From Shinella sp. PSBB067 (GTDB lineage: Bacteria > Pseudomonadota > Alphaproteobacteria > Rhizobiales > Rhizobiaceae): a stretch of DNA of 64,000 bases. Positions 30,870 through 40,156 of the stretch are shown one piece after another. A program made the position numbers and the translations under genes. Below the pieces are notes generated by a model. It did not search any database. It was not told the DNA's origin and worked only from the letters and a program-made list of their open reading frames with translations. Numbering within the stretch: position 1 is the first letter of the stretch; every line of letters begins with the position of its first letter. The stretch spans positions 4,207,001 to 4,271,000 of the forward strand of contig NZ_CP069303.1 of the NCBI RefSeq assembly GCF_016839145.1, written 5' to 3'.

Positions 30870-31565
30870 CTAGAGAAGCGCGTTGAGGAAGGCCGTCAGG
30901 TCGGAGGTCGCATAGTCGATATGCCGGTCTTCCTGCGTGCGCTTTTCCCAGGCGTCGACGAATTCGTGGCTGGCGTCGCGCGGGGTGAGCAGCACGGTCT
31001 TCATGCCGAGCGTCTTCGGCACGACGAGGTTGCGCGGCAGGTCCTCGAACATCACCGCATGCGTGGTGTCCACCCGGTGCAGCGCCATGAACTTGTCATA
31101 GGTCGCGCCCGCCGGCTTCGGCACGTATTCCGCGGCCACGATGTCGAAGACGTCGTCGAAGTGATGGAAGATGCCGAGCGCCCTGGCGGCCATCTCGGCA
31201 TGTTTCACGCTGCCGTTGGTGAAGATGAACTTGCGGCCCGGCAACGCCTGGATCGCCTCGCCGAGCGGCAGGTCGGGCGACAGCACGTCGTAATTGATGG
31301 CATGCGCCTTCTCCAGGAAGTCGGAGGGGTCGATGCCGTGGTGGATCATCAGCCCCTTCAGCGTGGTGCCGTGATCGAAATAGTATTGCTTCTGGAGCGC
31401 GCGCGCGTCCTCGCGCGACAGGCCGAGCAGCGCCGAGACATAAGCCGTCATGTTCTTGTCGATCTGCGCGAAGAGATCGACATGGTGCGGATAGAGCGTG
31501 TTGTCGAGGTCGAAGACCCAGTCACGCACATGGGAAAAATCGGCTTTGTTCGGAAGATCGCTCAT
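30870..31565 (-). CDS. Pyrimidine 5'-nucleotidase-type HAD hydrolase
   Basis: 231 residues. HAD motif I is WVFDLDNTLYP near residue 16, motif II is FIFTNGS, and the later motifs fall around PKPAGATYDKF and MFEDLPRNLVVP. The DNTLYP variant is typical of the Sdt1/Phm8-like pyrimidine 5'-nucleotidase group. The frame extends upstream in antisense to the EamA gene; ATG 31565 (MSDLPNKADF) is the likely start. It is divergent from the EamA transporter. Confidence 0.88.
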   Translation of the reverse strand: MSDLPNKADFSHVRDWVFDLDNTLYPHHVDLFAQIDKNMTAYVSALLGLSREDARALQKQYYFDHGTTLKGLMIHHGIDPSDFLEKAHAINYDVLSPDLPLGEAIQALPGRKFIFTNGSVKHAEMAARALGIFHHFDDVFDIVAAEYVPKPAGATYDKFMALHRVDTTHAVMFEDLPRNLVVPKTLGMKTVLLTPRDASHEFVDAWEKRTQEDRHIDYATSDLTAFLNALL

Positions 31566-31658
31566 GGCCGTCTTATGGCATGGCGCATGGCGGAGGGAAA
31601 CGGATTTTTCCGTGCGGGAACGATGGATTCGGCAGGGCCGCCATGCTAGCGGGCTGGC

Positions 31659-32561
31659 ATGGAACTCTGGATCCCCATCACCATCGCCGCCGCCTTCCTG
31701 CAGAACCTGCGCTCGGCGCTGCAGAAGCACCTGCAGGGCTCGCTCGGCACGCGCGGGGCGAGCTTCGTGCGCTTCGGCTACGGCTTCCCGCTGGCGATCC
31801 TCTATGTGACGATCCTCCACTGGGCCTTCGGCCTCGCCTTCCCGGCGCTGAACGGCACCTTCGCCTTCTGGGCGGTGATCGGCGGCCTGGCGCAGATCGT
31901 CGCGACCATGCTGCTCGTCTACCTCTTCTCGCTGAGGAACTTCGCCGTCGGCACGGCCTATTCCAAGACGGAGCCGGTGCAGGCGGCGATCTTCGGCTTC
32001 ATGCTGCTCGGCGAGCGCATCACCTTAGGCGCGGTGGTCGCCATCATCGTCGGCGTCATCGGGGTGATGCTGATCTCGCTCGCCCGCGCACCGCTCTCCT
32101 GGCGCAACACCTTCGCGGCGCTGACCAGCCGGACCGCCCTCATCGGCATTGCCTCCGGCGCCGTCTTCGGCGTGTCGGCCGTCGCCTATCGCAGCGCCTC
32201 GCTCTCGCTCGACGGGCCGGGGCCGATCATGAACGCGGCCGTCACGCTCGCCTGCGTCACGACGTTCCAGACCGCCTTCATGCTGGTCTGGATGGGCTGG
32301 AAGGACAAGCGGGAGATCGTCGACGTGCTGAAGAGCTGGCGCTCCTCGTCGCTGGTCGGCATTGCCGGCGTGCTCGGCTCGGCCTGCTGGTTCACGGCGA
32401 TGAGCCTCCAGCAGGTCGCCTATGTGCGCGCGCTCGGCCAGATCGAGCTCGTCTTCACCTTCATGGCCTCGTATTTCCTCTTCCACGAGCGGGTGAACCG
32501 CACGGAAGTGGCTGGGTGCCTGCTGATCGTCTGCGGCATCCTCGGCCTTCTCTTCCTGTGA
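31659..32561 (+). CDS. EamA/DMT-family transporter
   Basis: 300 residues with ten hydrophobic helices in two EamA repeats; the second starts near residue 155 after ALTSRTALIGIA. Each repeat ends with the usual glycine-rich helix pair (GERITLGAVVAIIVGVIGVML and RTEVAGCLLIVCGILGLLFL). The substrate cannot be predicted. Convergent with argB, with 3 bp between the stops. Confidence 0.88.
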   Translation: MELWIPITIAAAFLQNLRSALQKHLQGSLGTRGASFVRFGYGFPLAILYVTILHWAFGLAFPALNGTFAFWAVIGGLAQIVATMLLVYLFSLRNFAVGTAYSKTEPVQAAIFGFMLLGERITLGAVVAIIVGVIGVMLISLARAPLSWRNTFAALTSRTALIGIASGAVFGVSAVAYRSASLSLDGPGPIMNAAVTLACVTTFQTAFMLVWMGWKDKREIVDVLKSWRSSSLVGIAGVLGSACWFTAMSLQQVAYVRALGQIELVFTFMASYFLFHERVNRTEVAGCLLIVCGILGLLFL

Positions 32562-32564
32562 TCG

Positions 32565-33452
32565 TCAGGGCACGAGAAGCGTGCCCGCGCCATGCTCGGT
32601 GAAGAGTTCGAGCAGCACCGAATGGGCGGTCTTGCCGTTGAGGATGACGACGCCCTGCACGCCCGCCTTGATGGCCTCGATGCAGGTCTCGACCTTCGGA
32701 ATCATGCCGCCGGAAATCGTGCCGTCCTTGATGAGCGCGCGGGCCTCGGCGACGGAAAGCTCCTTGATGAGCTGGCCGTTGCTGTCGAGCACGCCCGGCA
32801 CGTCCGTGAGGAAGAGCAGGCGCGTCGCGTTCAGCGCGCCGGCGATGGCGCCGGCGAAGGTATCGGCATTGATGTTGTAGGTATGGCCGTCGCGGCCGGG
32901 GGCGACTGGGGCGATGACCGGGATCATCTCGGATTTCGCAAGCAGGTCGATCAGCGTGCGGTCGACCTCCACCACTTCGCCGACGAAGCCGAGGTCGAGG
33001 ATGCGCTCGATATTGCTGTCCGGGTCGACGACGGTCTTTTTGGCCTTCTCGGCGAAGACCATGTTGCCGTCCTTGCCGCACAGGCCGATCGCCCATTCGC
33101 CGGTCTGGTTGATGAGCGCGACGATCTCCTTGTTGATCGAGCCGGCCAGCACCATCTCGACGATCTCGACCGTCTTCTGGTCGGTGACGCGCAGGCCCCC
33201 CTCGAACTTCGATTCGATGCCCATCTTCGTCAGCATCGCGCCGATCTGCGGCCCGCCGCCGTGCACGACGATGGGATTGACGCCGGACTGCTTGAGGAGC
33301 GCGATGTCGCTGGCGAACGCCTTGCCGAGCTCCGGATTGCCCATGGCATGGCCGCCGTACTTCACGACGATGGTCTTGTTCTCGTAGCGCTGCATGTAGG
33401 GCAGGGCCTGGGCAAGAAGACGGGCTTGGGTTTCGCTTTCGGTCAGGGACAT
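32565..33452 (-). CDS. argB: Acetylglutamate kinase
   Basis: 295 residues. The amino-acid kinase fold is evident from [24 protein letters not shown] and [12 protein letters not shown]. It phosphorylates N-acetylglutamate in arginine synthesis. ATG 33452 is the family start; the open frame continues upstream without similarity. Divergent from the anti-sigma-like gene. Confidence 0.96.
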   Translation of the reverse strand: MSLTESETQARLLAQALPYMQRYENKTIVVKYGGHAMGNPELGKAFASDIALLKQSGVNPIVVHGGGPQIGAMLTKMGIESKFEGGLRVTDQKTVEIVEMVLAGSINKEIVALINQTGEWAIGLCGKDGNMVFAEKAKKTVVDPDSNIERILDLGFVGEVVEVDRTLIDLLAKSEMIPVIAPVAPGRDGHTYNINADTFAGAIAGALNATRLLFLTDVPGVLDSNGQLIKELSVAEARALIKDGTISGGMIPKVETCIEAIKAGVQGVVILNGKTAHSVLLELFTEHGAGTLLVP

Positions 33453-33569
33453 GGCGGCCTCTTGGGAATGGGTGGGGGCCTGTTTAACGCATGTTTTGCG
33501 ACGATGGAATGATCCCCTTGGCCGGTGGCGCAAAAAGCCGAGGGGGAATATGATGCGCCGCGCGCCCGC

Positions 33570-33603
33570 CATATAGGCAAAGGCGCAGCGTCGTTCCTAT
33601 ATG
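33570..33603. promoter_or_regulatory. Inverted repeat upstream of anti-sigma-like gene
   Basis: CATATAGG and CCTATATG are perfect 8-bp arms separated by 18 bp, 55 bp before the start codon and within the argB divergent region. This is a candidate operator. Confidence 0.4.
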
Positions 33604-33657
33604 TAAGGAGAGGCAAGGTCCTCGCGGCAGTCGTTTCAACCAAGAGAGCATGAGCCG

Positions 33658-34389
33658 ATGACGGCGTTCGACCGAGAGATGAGGAAACCGTGCTGCGACG
33701 AGGTGATCGCGGGCGAATACGTGCTCGGGATGCTCTCCGCCGACGAGTGCCGAAAGGTCGAGGCGCGGCTGCGGCGGGATGGCCAGTTCGCGGCCATGGT
33801 GGGCCGCTGGCAGGAAAACCTCGCCACCTCCGACGACGATGCGGCGCTGCACCTGCCGCCCGGCATGCGCGCGCCCATCGGGCAGGACCTTCTCGTCGAT
33901 ACCCCGTGCGACGCCGTCTTTTCCGGCAGGGTCTCCGGTGGTTGCTGGCATTCGCTGACGCTCTGGCGCGCCTTCGCCTTCGCCTCCTTCGCGGTTGCCG
34001 CCGGCCTTACGCTTTCGCTGAGCGCGCTTCTTGCGCCGCGCCCCGTCAGCGGTGGCCGGCTGGTCGCCGACCTTTCCGGCGGGAATGCCGCGGTCGGCCT
34101 CCTCGCCCGCTATGACGATGCGAGCGGGGCCTTGGAGGTCACGCCCGTCGCCGCCGGTGGGAAGAAGGCCGGATCGCTGGAATTCTGGCTGTCGGAAACG
34201 GGCAAGCCACCCGTTTCGCTCGGCATCCTGCCGCAGACGGGAGAGGGTCGCTTCGCTGTGCCGCCGGACGTGCGCGGCCGGCTTGCCGAGGGCGCAACCA
34301 TTTCCGTCAGCCTCGAACCGTCAGGCGGCTCGCCGACCGGCGGCATGACCGGCCCGGTGCTCGCCACCGGCGCCGCCCGCTTCGACTGA
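33658..34389 (+). CDS. Anti-sigma-K (RskA)-type membrane protein without adjacent sigma factor
   Basis: 243 residues. The cytoplasmic N-terminus carries the anti-sigma-like pattern GEYVLGMLSADECRKVEARL...MVGRWQENLA. One membrane helix follows (about residues 101-124), then a periplasmic RskA C-terminal domain (LEFWLSETGKPPVSLGILP ... ATISVSLEPSGGSP). Such proteins hold an ECF sigma factor, normally encoded just upstream. Here the upstream neighbour is divergent argB and the downstream one is convergent engB, so the partner must be elsewhere or lost. Confidence 0.78.
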   Translation: MTAFDREMRKPCCDEVIAGEYVLGMLSADECRKVEARLRRDGQFAAMVGRWQENLATSDDDAALHLPPGMRAPIGQDLLVDTPCDAVFSGRVSGGCWHSLTLWRAFAFASFAVAAGLTLSLSALLAPRPVSGGRLVADLSGGNAAVGLLARYDDASGALEVTPVAAGGKKAGSLEFWLSETGKPPVSLGILPQTGEGRFAVPPDVRGRLAEGATISVSLEPSGGSPTGGMTGPVLATGAARFD

Positions 34390-34395
34390 GCGGCC

Positions 34396-35049
34396 CTAGC
34401 GGTCGATGGCCCCGAGGATCGCGGCGCGCAGTTCGTCGAGGCCGCTGCCCTTTTCCGATGACGTGGCAAGCACCTCCGGATAGGCGGCGGGGTGCTTGGA
34501 GATTTTCTCCAGCGTTTCGCCGATGAGCCGCGGCACGCCGGCATCCTTGATCTTGTCGGTCTTCGTCAGCACGACCTGGTAGGAGACCGCCGCCTTGTCG
34601 AGCAGCGCGAAGACCTCGTCGTCGTTCTTCTTGACGCCGTGGCGGCTGTCGATCAGCACATAGACGCGCTTCAGCGTCGAGCGCCCGCGCAGGTAATCGA
34701 AGACGAGCTTCGTCCAGGCGTCGACCTGCTCCTTCGGCGCCTGGGCATAGCCGTAGCCGGGCATGTCGACCAGCGCCATCGGCGGCAGGTCGTCCTCGGC
34801 GCCGGAAAAGCCGTCCGGCACGAAATAGTTGAGCTCCTGCGTGCGGCCGGGCGTGTTGGAGGTGCGCGCCAGCCCCTTGTGGCCGACGAGCGCGTTGATC
34901 AGCGACGACTTCCCCACATTGGAGCGGCCGGCAAAGGCGATCTCCGGCGGTCCCTCGGGCGGCAGGAATTTCATGGCCGGCACGCCGCGGATGAAGATCC
35001 ACGGGCTGCCGAACAGCGGCTTGTCGCGCGGTGGCGTCGTCTCGGTCAT
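34396..35049 (-). CDS. engB: Ribosome-biogenesis GTP-binding protein EngB (YsxC/YihA)
   Basis: 217 residues. G1 is [12 protein letters not shown], the G3 region is [11 protein letters not shown], and G4 is TKTDK. It assists large-subunit assembly. It lies downstream of yidC on the same strand, but a terminator at 35141-35163 separates them. Confidence 0.95.
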   Translation of the reverse strand: MTETTPPRDKPLFGSPWIFIRGVPAMKFLPPEGPPEIAFAGRSNVGKSSLINALVGHKGLARTSNTPGRTQELNYFVPDGFSGAEDDLPPMALVDMPGYGYAQAPKEQVDAWTKLVFDYLRGRSTLKRVYVLIDSRHGVKKNDDEVFALLDKAAVSYQVVLTKTDKIKDAGVPRLIGETLEKISKHPAAYPEVLATSSEKGSGLDELRAAILGAIDR

Positions 35050-35140
35050 TGCTTGCGCCTTCTCTGTCGGGCTTCCGGATTCCGGGTTTTGGCCGCGAAA
35101 GTCAAGCGCGCCGCGGCTACGGGGAATGGGGCAAAAGAAA

Positions 35141-35163
35141 AACCCCGGCACGAGGCCGGGGTT
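35141..35163 (-). terminator. Terminator of the rpmH-rnpA-yidC operon
   Basis: On the reverse strand AACCCCGGC pairs with GCCGGGGTT and is followed by TTTCTTTT, 23 bp past the yidC stop. Confidence 0.85.
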
Positions 35164-35185
35164 CTGCCTGCCGCCTGACGGGCGG

Positions 35186-36991
35186 TCAGGATGGCTTGGT
35201 TTTGTTGCCGAACAGGCCCTTAAGATTGTCGAACAGCTCGATCTTCACGCCGTGGCGCTTCATGATGATCGCCTGCTGGATGATCGAGAGCGTGTTGTTC
35301 CAGGCCCAGTAGATGACGAGGCCGGCCGGGAAGGTCGCCAGCATGAAGGTGAAGATCAGCGGCATCCAGGTGAAGATCATCGCCTGGGTCGGGTCCGGCG
35401 GCGTCGGGTTCATGCGCATCTGCAGGAACATGGTGATGCCCATGATGATCGGCCACACGCCGATGAGCAGCATGTGCGGCACCTCGAAGGGCAGCAGGCC
35501 GAACAGGTTGAAGAGCGACGTCGGGTCGGGCGCCGACAGGTCGCGGATCCAGCCGAAGAAGGGCGCGTGGCGCATCTCGATGGTGACGTAGATCACCTTG
35601 TAGAGCGCGAAGAAGACCGGCACCTGGAGAAGGATCGGCCAGCAGCCCGCCAGCGGATTGATCTTCTCCTCCTTGTAGAGCTGCATCATGGCCTGCTGCA
35701 GCGCCATGCGGTCGTCGCCGTGCTTGGCCTTCAGCTCCTCCATCTTCGGCTGCATCTTCTTCATGTTCGCCATGGAGGCGTACTGCTTGCTGGCAAGCGG
35801 GAAGAAGAGACCCTTGACGACGATCGTGGTGAGCAGGATCGCGATGCCGAAATTGCCGAAATAGCGGAAGAAGAAGTCCATGAGCTGGAACATCGGCTTG
35901 GTGAAGAACCAGAACCAGCCCCAGTCTATCATCAGGTCGAAGCGCGGGATCGAATAGGACGTCTTGTACTGGTCGATGATCGGCACTTCCTTGGCGCCGC
36001 CGAAGAAGAGGTTCTTGACCTCGATCGACTGGCCGGGCGCGATGGTGATGTCGTCCTGGCGGTAGTCGGCCTGGTAGCGCGGGCGGCCGTCCTGGAAATA
36101 GGAGAAGCGCGTCTCGTAGGGCGTCGCCTGCGGCGGCACGAGCGCGGTCGCCCAGTACTTGTCGGTGATGCCGAGCCAGCCGCCGGTCGCCTTGCCGGGC
36201 GCGACGGTGGTGTCCTTCTCGGTGTCCTTGTACTTCACTTCGTGCAGGCCGAGATCGCCGAGCACGCCGATGAAGCCCTCATGCAGCACGTAGACCGACG
36301 GGGTGGTCGGCTTGAAGAAGCGCGTCGTGCGGCCGTAGGGCGAAACCGCGATGGCCGCGTCCGTGCGGTTCTCGATGTTGTCGCTCACGGTGAACATGTA
36401 GTGTTCGTCGACCGAGATCGTGCGGGTGAAGGTGACGCCCTTGTCGTTGGTGAACGACAGCTTGACCGGGCTCGCCTGCGTCAGCTTGCCGGCGCCGTCC
36501 TGCGTCCAGACGGTCTGCGGGCCGGGCATCTGGCCGGTCGCCTCGCTGCCGACATAGCCGATCTCGGCGAAGTAGCCATGCTCGGTCTCGGCCGGGCTGA
36601 GCAGCGTGATGATCGGGCTCGTCTTGTCGACGGTCTCGTGGAATTCCTTGAGCTTCAGGTCGTCGAAGCGGGCGCCCGTCAGGTTGATGGAGCCGGAGAG
36701 GGCGGGCGTGTCGATCTCGACGCGGGCGGACTTGGCAAGGGCCTCGTCACGCGTTTCGGTCGTGGTCGCGCCGGCCGCAGCGCCCGGCAGCGCGCCGTTC
36801 GTCCCGGTCGCGGCCGGCGTGGTGCCACCCGCGGTGGTGGTCGTCGTCTGCTCCGTCTGCGCGGGCTGCTGCGCTTCCAGCGCGACACGGTCCTTCTCGA
36901 GCTTGGGGTTCACGTAGAGGAACTGCCACGCGACGAGGATCAGCACGGACAGCGCGATCGCCACGAAATAATTGCGGTTGTTTTCCATCAT
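35186..36991 (-). CDS. yidC: Membrane protein insertase YidC
   Basis: 601 residues. An N-terminal helix ([19 protein letters not shown]) precedes a Thr/Ala-rich linker, a large periplasmic domain (residues about 80-370) and the conserved five-helix insertase core with [19 protein letters not shown] and [18 protein letters not shown]. It inserts proteins into the inner membrane with or without Sec. Its start overlaps the rnpA stop (ATGA), giving coupled translation. Two adjacent ATGs are possible. Confidence 0.97.
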   Translation of the reverse strand: MMENNRNYFVAIALSVLILVAWQFLYVNPKLEKDRVALEAQQPAQTEQTTTTTAGGTTPAATGTNGALPGAAAGATTTETRDEALAKSARVEIDTPALSGSINLTGARFDDLKLKEFHETVDKTSPIITLLSPAETEHGYFAEIGYVGSEATGQMPGPQTVWTQDGAGKLTQASPVKLSFTNDKGVTFTRTISVDEHYMFTVSDNIENRTDAAIAVSPYGRTTRFFKPTTPSVYVLHEGFIGVLGDLGLHEVKYKDTEKDTTVAPGKATGGWLGITDKYWATALVPPQATPYETRFSYFQDGRPRYQADYRQDDITIAPGQSIEVKNLFFGGAKEVPIIDQYKTSYSIPRFDLMIDWGWFWFFTKPMFQLMDFFFRYFGNFGIAILLTTIVVKGLFFPLASKQYASMANMKKMQPKMEELKAKHGDDRMALQQAMMQLYKEEKINPLAGCWPILLQVPVFFALYKVIYVTIEMRHAPFFGWIRDLSAPDPTSLFNLFGLLPFEVPHMLLIGVWPIIMGITMFLQMRMNPTPPDPTQAMIFTWMPLIFTFMLATFPAGLVIYWAWNNTLSIIQQAIIMKRHGVKIELFDNLKGLFGNKTKPS

Positions 36992-37380
36992 TCTTTCCCG
37001 GGAGCAGCAGGGCGCTGCTGCTGCTTCTGTTTCCTGCCTGTCGCGATCCTGTCCTTGAGACCGGCTGCAAGCGTTTCGAAGGACGCGCCGAGCACATCCC
37101 GCCTGGCGACAACCACATAGTCGTGTCCGGGCTCCATTGCAAACCCGGCCGATAGCCGCACCGCCTCTTTGAGGCGCCGGCGCATGCGATTGCGCTCCAC
37201 GGCATTGCCGTGCTTCTTGGTAACGGTGAAACCGACGCGGGGCGGCTCGTCCGGCATCTGCCGGTCGCGCACTTCGAGAAGGAACAGCGGTCCCTTGCGC
37301 CTCTCGCCCTCGCGCACAAAAAGAAACTGCGGACGGCTTTTCAGCCGTCCGACAGCAGATTGTCTAACAGTCTTGGTCAT
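36988..37380 (-). CDS. rnpA: Ribonuclease P protein component
   Basis: 130 residues, basic. The signature [14 protein letters not shown] and the [15 protein letters not shown] segment are intact. It is the protein cofactor for 5' tRNA processing. The order rpmH-rnpA-yidC is conserved across bacteria, except that the YidD gene often found between rnpA and yidC is absent here. Confidence 0.95.
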   Translation of the reverse strand: MTKTVRQSAVGRLKSRPQFLFVREGERRKGPLFLLEVRDRQMPDEPPRVGFTVTKKHGNAVERNRMRRRLKEAVRLSAGFAMEPGHDYVVVARRDVLGASFETLAAGLKDRIATGRKQKQQQRPAAPGKE

Positions 37381-37412
37381 TGCCCGTCGCCTCTGTTCGG
37401 GCAGGCACGGCC

Positions 37413-37550
37413 TTAGGCCGAGAGACGGGCGCGGCCGCGGGCGCGGCGTGCGGACAGGACCTTGCGGCCGCCCTTCGTAGCCATGCGGGCGCGGAAGCCG
37501 TGACGACGCTTGCGGACAAGCTTGGAGGGTTGGTAGGTACGCTTCGACAT
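37413..37550 (-). CDS. rpmH: 50S ribosomal protein L34
   Basis: 45 residues, read directly from the reverse strand: it begins [19 protein letters not shown] and ends RARLSA, which is the L34 sequence. An extra Ser after Met distinguishes it from most forms, which begin MKRTYQ. It is 32 bp upstream of rnpA and is preceded by a strong promoter. Confidence 0.96.
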   Translation of the reverse strand: MSKRTYQPSKLVRKRRHGFRARMATKGGRKVLSARRARGRARLSA

Positions 37551-37966
37551 TTATTTAATACCGCGGTGTGCGGCCCTTCTTGGGTTTGCGTTACGCAAGG
37601 AGCGTTGAAAGTCCGGCACGGCCCGGCCCTCGCGGGAAGGCGGCATTCCAGACGTGCGCGGCTTATAAGGGCAAAGACGGTGGAAAGTCAATCGCGCGCC
37701 GCGCAAGGCGCGCCGCCGTCATAATCGTTAACGGGCTTGCAGCCGGCGATTGCATCGCGGCGTCATCGCGGAATGCCCTCCTGCCGTAACGTCAGGCCTG
37801 CGCCCTGATTTTCCCGGGATTTTTCAAGCCTGCGCCGCCCGTTGCAGCGCATGAGCCTTCGGCAACCGCATCAAAATCTAATTAACTTTTAGCAATTACC
37901 GTCTCTGCCAATGGCGAGATGGATCATGCCGTCTTGTCGACCTGCTGTCTGTTCCGGGAGTGAGAT
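37551..37966. other. Divergent intergenic region rpmH / chemoreceptor
   Basis: 416 bp without a gene. The left 140 bp is the rpmH leader and promoter. The right part holds an AT-rich tract around 37870-37905 (TCTAATTAACTTTTAGCAATTACC), likely the promoter zone of the chemoreceptor gene. No DnaA-box cluster was recognised, so this is not an obvious origin. Confidence 0.6.
37662..37691 (-). promoter_or_regulatory. Promoter of rpmH operon
   Basis: On the reverse strand TTGACT and TATAAG are separated by 18 bp, a near-consensus housekeeping promoter, about 112 bp before the rpmH start. Confidence 0.7.
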
Positions 37967-39970
37967 GTGAAGATACGCGGCAAGATTTACCTCATCGTGG
38001 GCGTGATGGGTCTCATCTCCGTCCTCATCGGCGGCATTGCCGTCCATGTGGTCTCGGAATTCAGCGACAAGCTGAAACAGTACGAGAACGCCGCCGACCG
38101 CGCCTTCCTCGGCGAGCACCTGAACCGCCAGGTCACCGCCGTCGTGATGGAAGCCCGCGGCATCTACGCCGCCAAGGACGCGGAAGGCGCAGGCAAGTTC
38201 GCCCAGGGCATCGCCAAGGAACTCGACGGCATCGACAAGACGCTGAACGAGTGGCGCCCGCTGGTTCCCGAAGAGCAGAAGGCCGCCTTCGACGCGGTCG
38301 TCGCGCGTGCCGCCGAGTTCCGCACCTTCCGCACGGAAACCGCGCGCCTCGGCACCGAGGGGGCGATCGCCGCCGCCAACGCGCAGGGCAACAACGAGGG
38401 CAACCGCGCCAACCGCAAGGCCTTCCAGCAGGAAATCGACGCCGTCGTCGAGACGGACAACCAGAACCTCACCGCCATCAAGGACGACATCTCCGCCTTC
38501 GAGACGCTGATGCTGACCCTGGTGCTCGGTACCGTCGGCGCCGGCCTCGTGCTCGGCGGCGGCGTCGCGTTCTACATCGCGACCAACGAGCTCAGCCGTC
38601 CGATCCAGAACGTCACCGAGACGATGAAGCGCCTTGCCGGCGGCGACCTCGACACCGAGGTGCCCTATGCCGCGCGCAAGGACGAGATCGGCGAAATGGC
38701 CGGTGCCGTCGCGGTCTTCCGCCAGAACGCCATCACGGTGCGCGACCTCAATGCCCAGGAGCAGATCCTGCGCGAGAAAAGCGCCGATCTCCAGTCCTCG
38801 ATCGCCACCGTCGTGCATGCCGCCGCGGCGGGCGATTTCAGCTCGCGCATCGCCAAGGACTACCAGAACGACGACCTCAACCGCTTCGCCCACAGCGTCA
38901 ACGAGCTCGTCGCCGGCGTGGAGGAGGGCATTGCCGAAACCCGCCGCGTCATCGGCGCGCTGGCCGAAGGCGATCTCACGCAGACCATGAACGGCAGCTT
39001 CCGCGGCGCCTTCGCCGAGTTGCAGCAGAACGTCAATTCGACGCTCGCCACGCTCCAGCGCACCATGCGCGAGGTGCGCGCTTCCACCGACGCGATCAAC
39101 GCCAATTCCGGCGAGTTGCGCACGGCTTCCGACGACCTCTCCAAGCGCACCGAGCAGCAGGCCGCCGCACTGGAGGAGACCTCCGCGGCGCTGGAAGAGA
39201 TCACCGCCGCCGTCAAGAACTCGACGGAACGCGCCAGCGAGGCCAGCCTCATGGTCGGCGAGGCGACGCAGAGCGCCAAGCAGTCCGGCGCCATCGTGCG
39301 CAACGCCATCGACGCCATGGGCCGCATCGAGCAGGCCTCCAGCGAGATCAGCCAGATCATCTCGGTCATCGACGAGATCGCCTTCCAGACCAACCTGCTT
39401 GCGCTGAACGCCGGCGTCGAGGCCGCCCGTGCGGGCGAGGCCGGCAAGGGCTTCGCCGTCGTCGCGCAGGAGGTGCGCGAGCTCGCCCAGCGCGCCGCCA
39501 GCGCCGCCAAGGACATCAAGGGCCTCATCACCAAGTCGGGCAGCGAGGTCTCCGTCGGCGTCAAATACGTGCAGGAGACGGGGACCGCGCTCTCCGACAT
39601 CGAGACCCGCGTCGTCACCATCAACGATCGCATCCACGCCATCGCCACGGCCGCCCGCGAGCAGGCGACCGGCCTGCAGGAGGTCAGCACCGCCATCAAC
39701 CAGATGGACCAGGTCACCCAGCACAATGCCGCCATGGTCGAGGAGACCTCGGCGGCCACGCACAAGCTCAAGGGCGAGGCCGACAGCCTTGCCGACCTCG
39801 TCGCCCGCTTCCGCACCGGCGACATGGCGGCGGCCCATGTGGCGCCCGCGCGCGCCGAGGCCCGCCCGGTCGAATCGCCCGCGCGCCGCATGATCGGCAA
39901 CGTCGCGCGCGCCTTCGGCGGCAACCGCGCGACGGCGGCCGCAGCCCAGGAGAACTGGGAAGAGTTCTGA
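37967..39970 (+). CDS. Methyl-accepting chemotaxis protein
   Basis: 667 residues, GTG start (the ATG two bases earlier is ATG-TGA). TM1 is residues 7-28 (IYLIVGVMGLISVLIGGIAV); a periplasmic helical bundle of about 150 residues follows; TM2 is LMLTLVLGTVGAGLVLGGGV; then two HAMP-like segments (PIQNVTETMKRLAGGDLD and a second around residue 305) and the signalling hairpin (DEIAFQTNLLALNAGVEAAR). The C-terminus NWEEF resembles the CheR-binding pentapeptide. Ligand unknown. A hairpin terminator follows the stop. Confidence 0.94.
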   Translation: MKIRGKIYLIVGVMGLISVLIGGIAVHVVSEFSDKLKQYENAADRAFLGEHLNRQVTAVVMEARGIYAAKDAEGAGKFAQGIAKELDGIDKTLNEWRPLVPEEQKAAFDAVVARAAEFRTFRTETARLGTEGAIAAANAQGNNEGNRANRKAFQQEIDAVVETDNQNLTAIKDDISAFETLMLTLVLGTVGAGLVLGGGVAFYIATNELSRPIQNVTETMKRLAGGDLDTEVPYAARKDEIGEMAGAVAVFRQNAITVRDLNAQEQILREKSADLQSSIATVVHAAAAGDFSSRIAKDYQNDDLNRFAHSVNELVAGVEEGIAETRRVIGALAEGDLTQTMNGSFRGAFAELQQNVNSTLATLQRTMREVRASTDAINANSGELRTASDDLSKRTEQQAAALEETSAALEEITAAVKNSTERASEASLMVGEATQSAKQSGAIVRNAIDAMGRIEQASSEISQIISVIDEIAFQTNLLALNAGVEAARAGEAGKGFAVVAQEVRELAQRAASAAKDIKGLITKSGSEVSVGVKYVQETGTALSDIETRVVTINDRIHAIATAAREQATGLQEVSTAINQMDQVTQHNAAMVEETSAATHKLKGEADSLADLVARFRTGDMAAAHVAPARAEARPVESPARRMIGNVARAFGGNRATAAAAQENWEEF

Positions 39971-39994
39971 CAGGCCAGAGGTCATCATAAAAAA

Positions 39995-40022
39995 GGCGCG
40001 GCGGTCGCAGGACCGCCGCGCC
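39995..40022. terminator. Hairpin terminator after chemoreceptor
   Basis: GGCGCGGCGGTC pairs perfectly with GACCGCCGCGCC around GCAG, 25 bp past the stop; A-run on the left, short T-rich tail on the right. Confidence 0.7.
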
Positions 40023-40156
40023 TATGTCTTTCCTGTGGCGGCGTTGGAAAAAATGCCGCAATCCTCTATCATTGGCTGTCGGCGTGGCCGACGATATGTC
40101 GTCGATCCTGGGTCGCGATCTAGAGCGCCGCCTTGCGGCAGTCCGGGAGTGGAGAC

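Noticed and set aside
34829..37120. 763-codon forward open frame opposite engB and yidC
   Set aside because: It spans two conserved reverse-strand genes and their terminator; composition is typical of a shadow frame.
37551..37966. Replication origin near rpmH
   Set aside because: rpmH often lies near oriC in other phyla, but no dnaA gene or DnaA-box cluster is visible, and rhizobial origins are usually elsewhere.
37889..39988. 699-codon reverse open frame opposite the second chemoreceptor
   Set aside because: Antisense to the receptor with no family resemblance.
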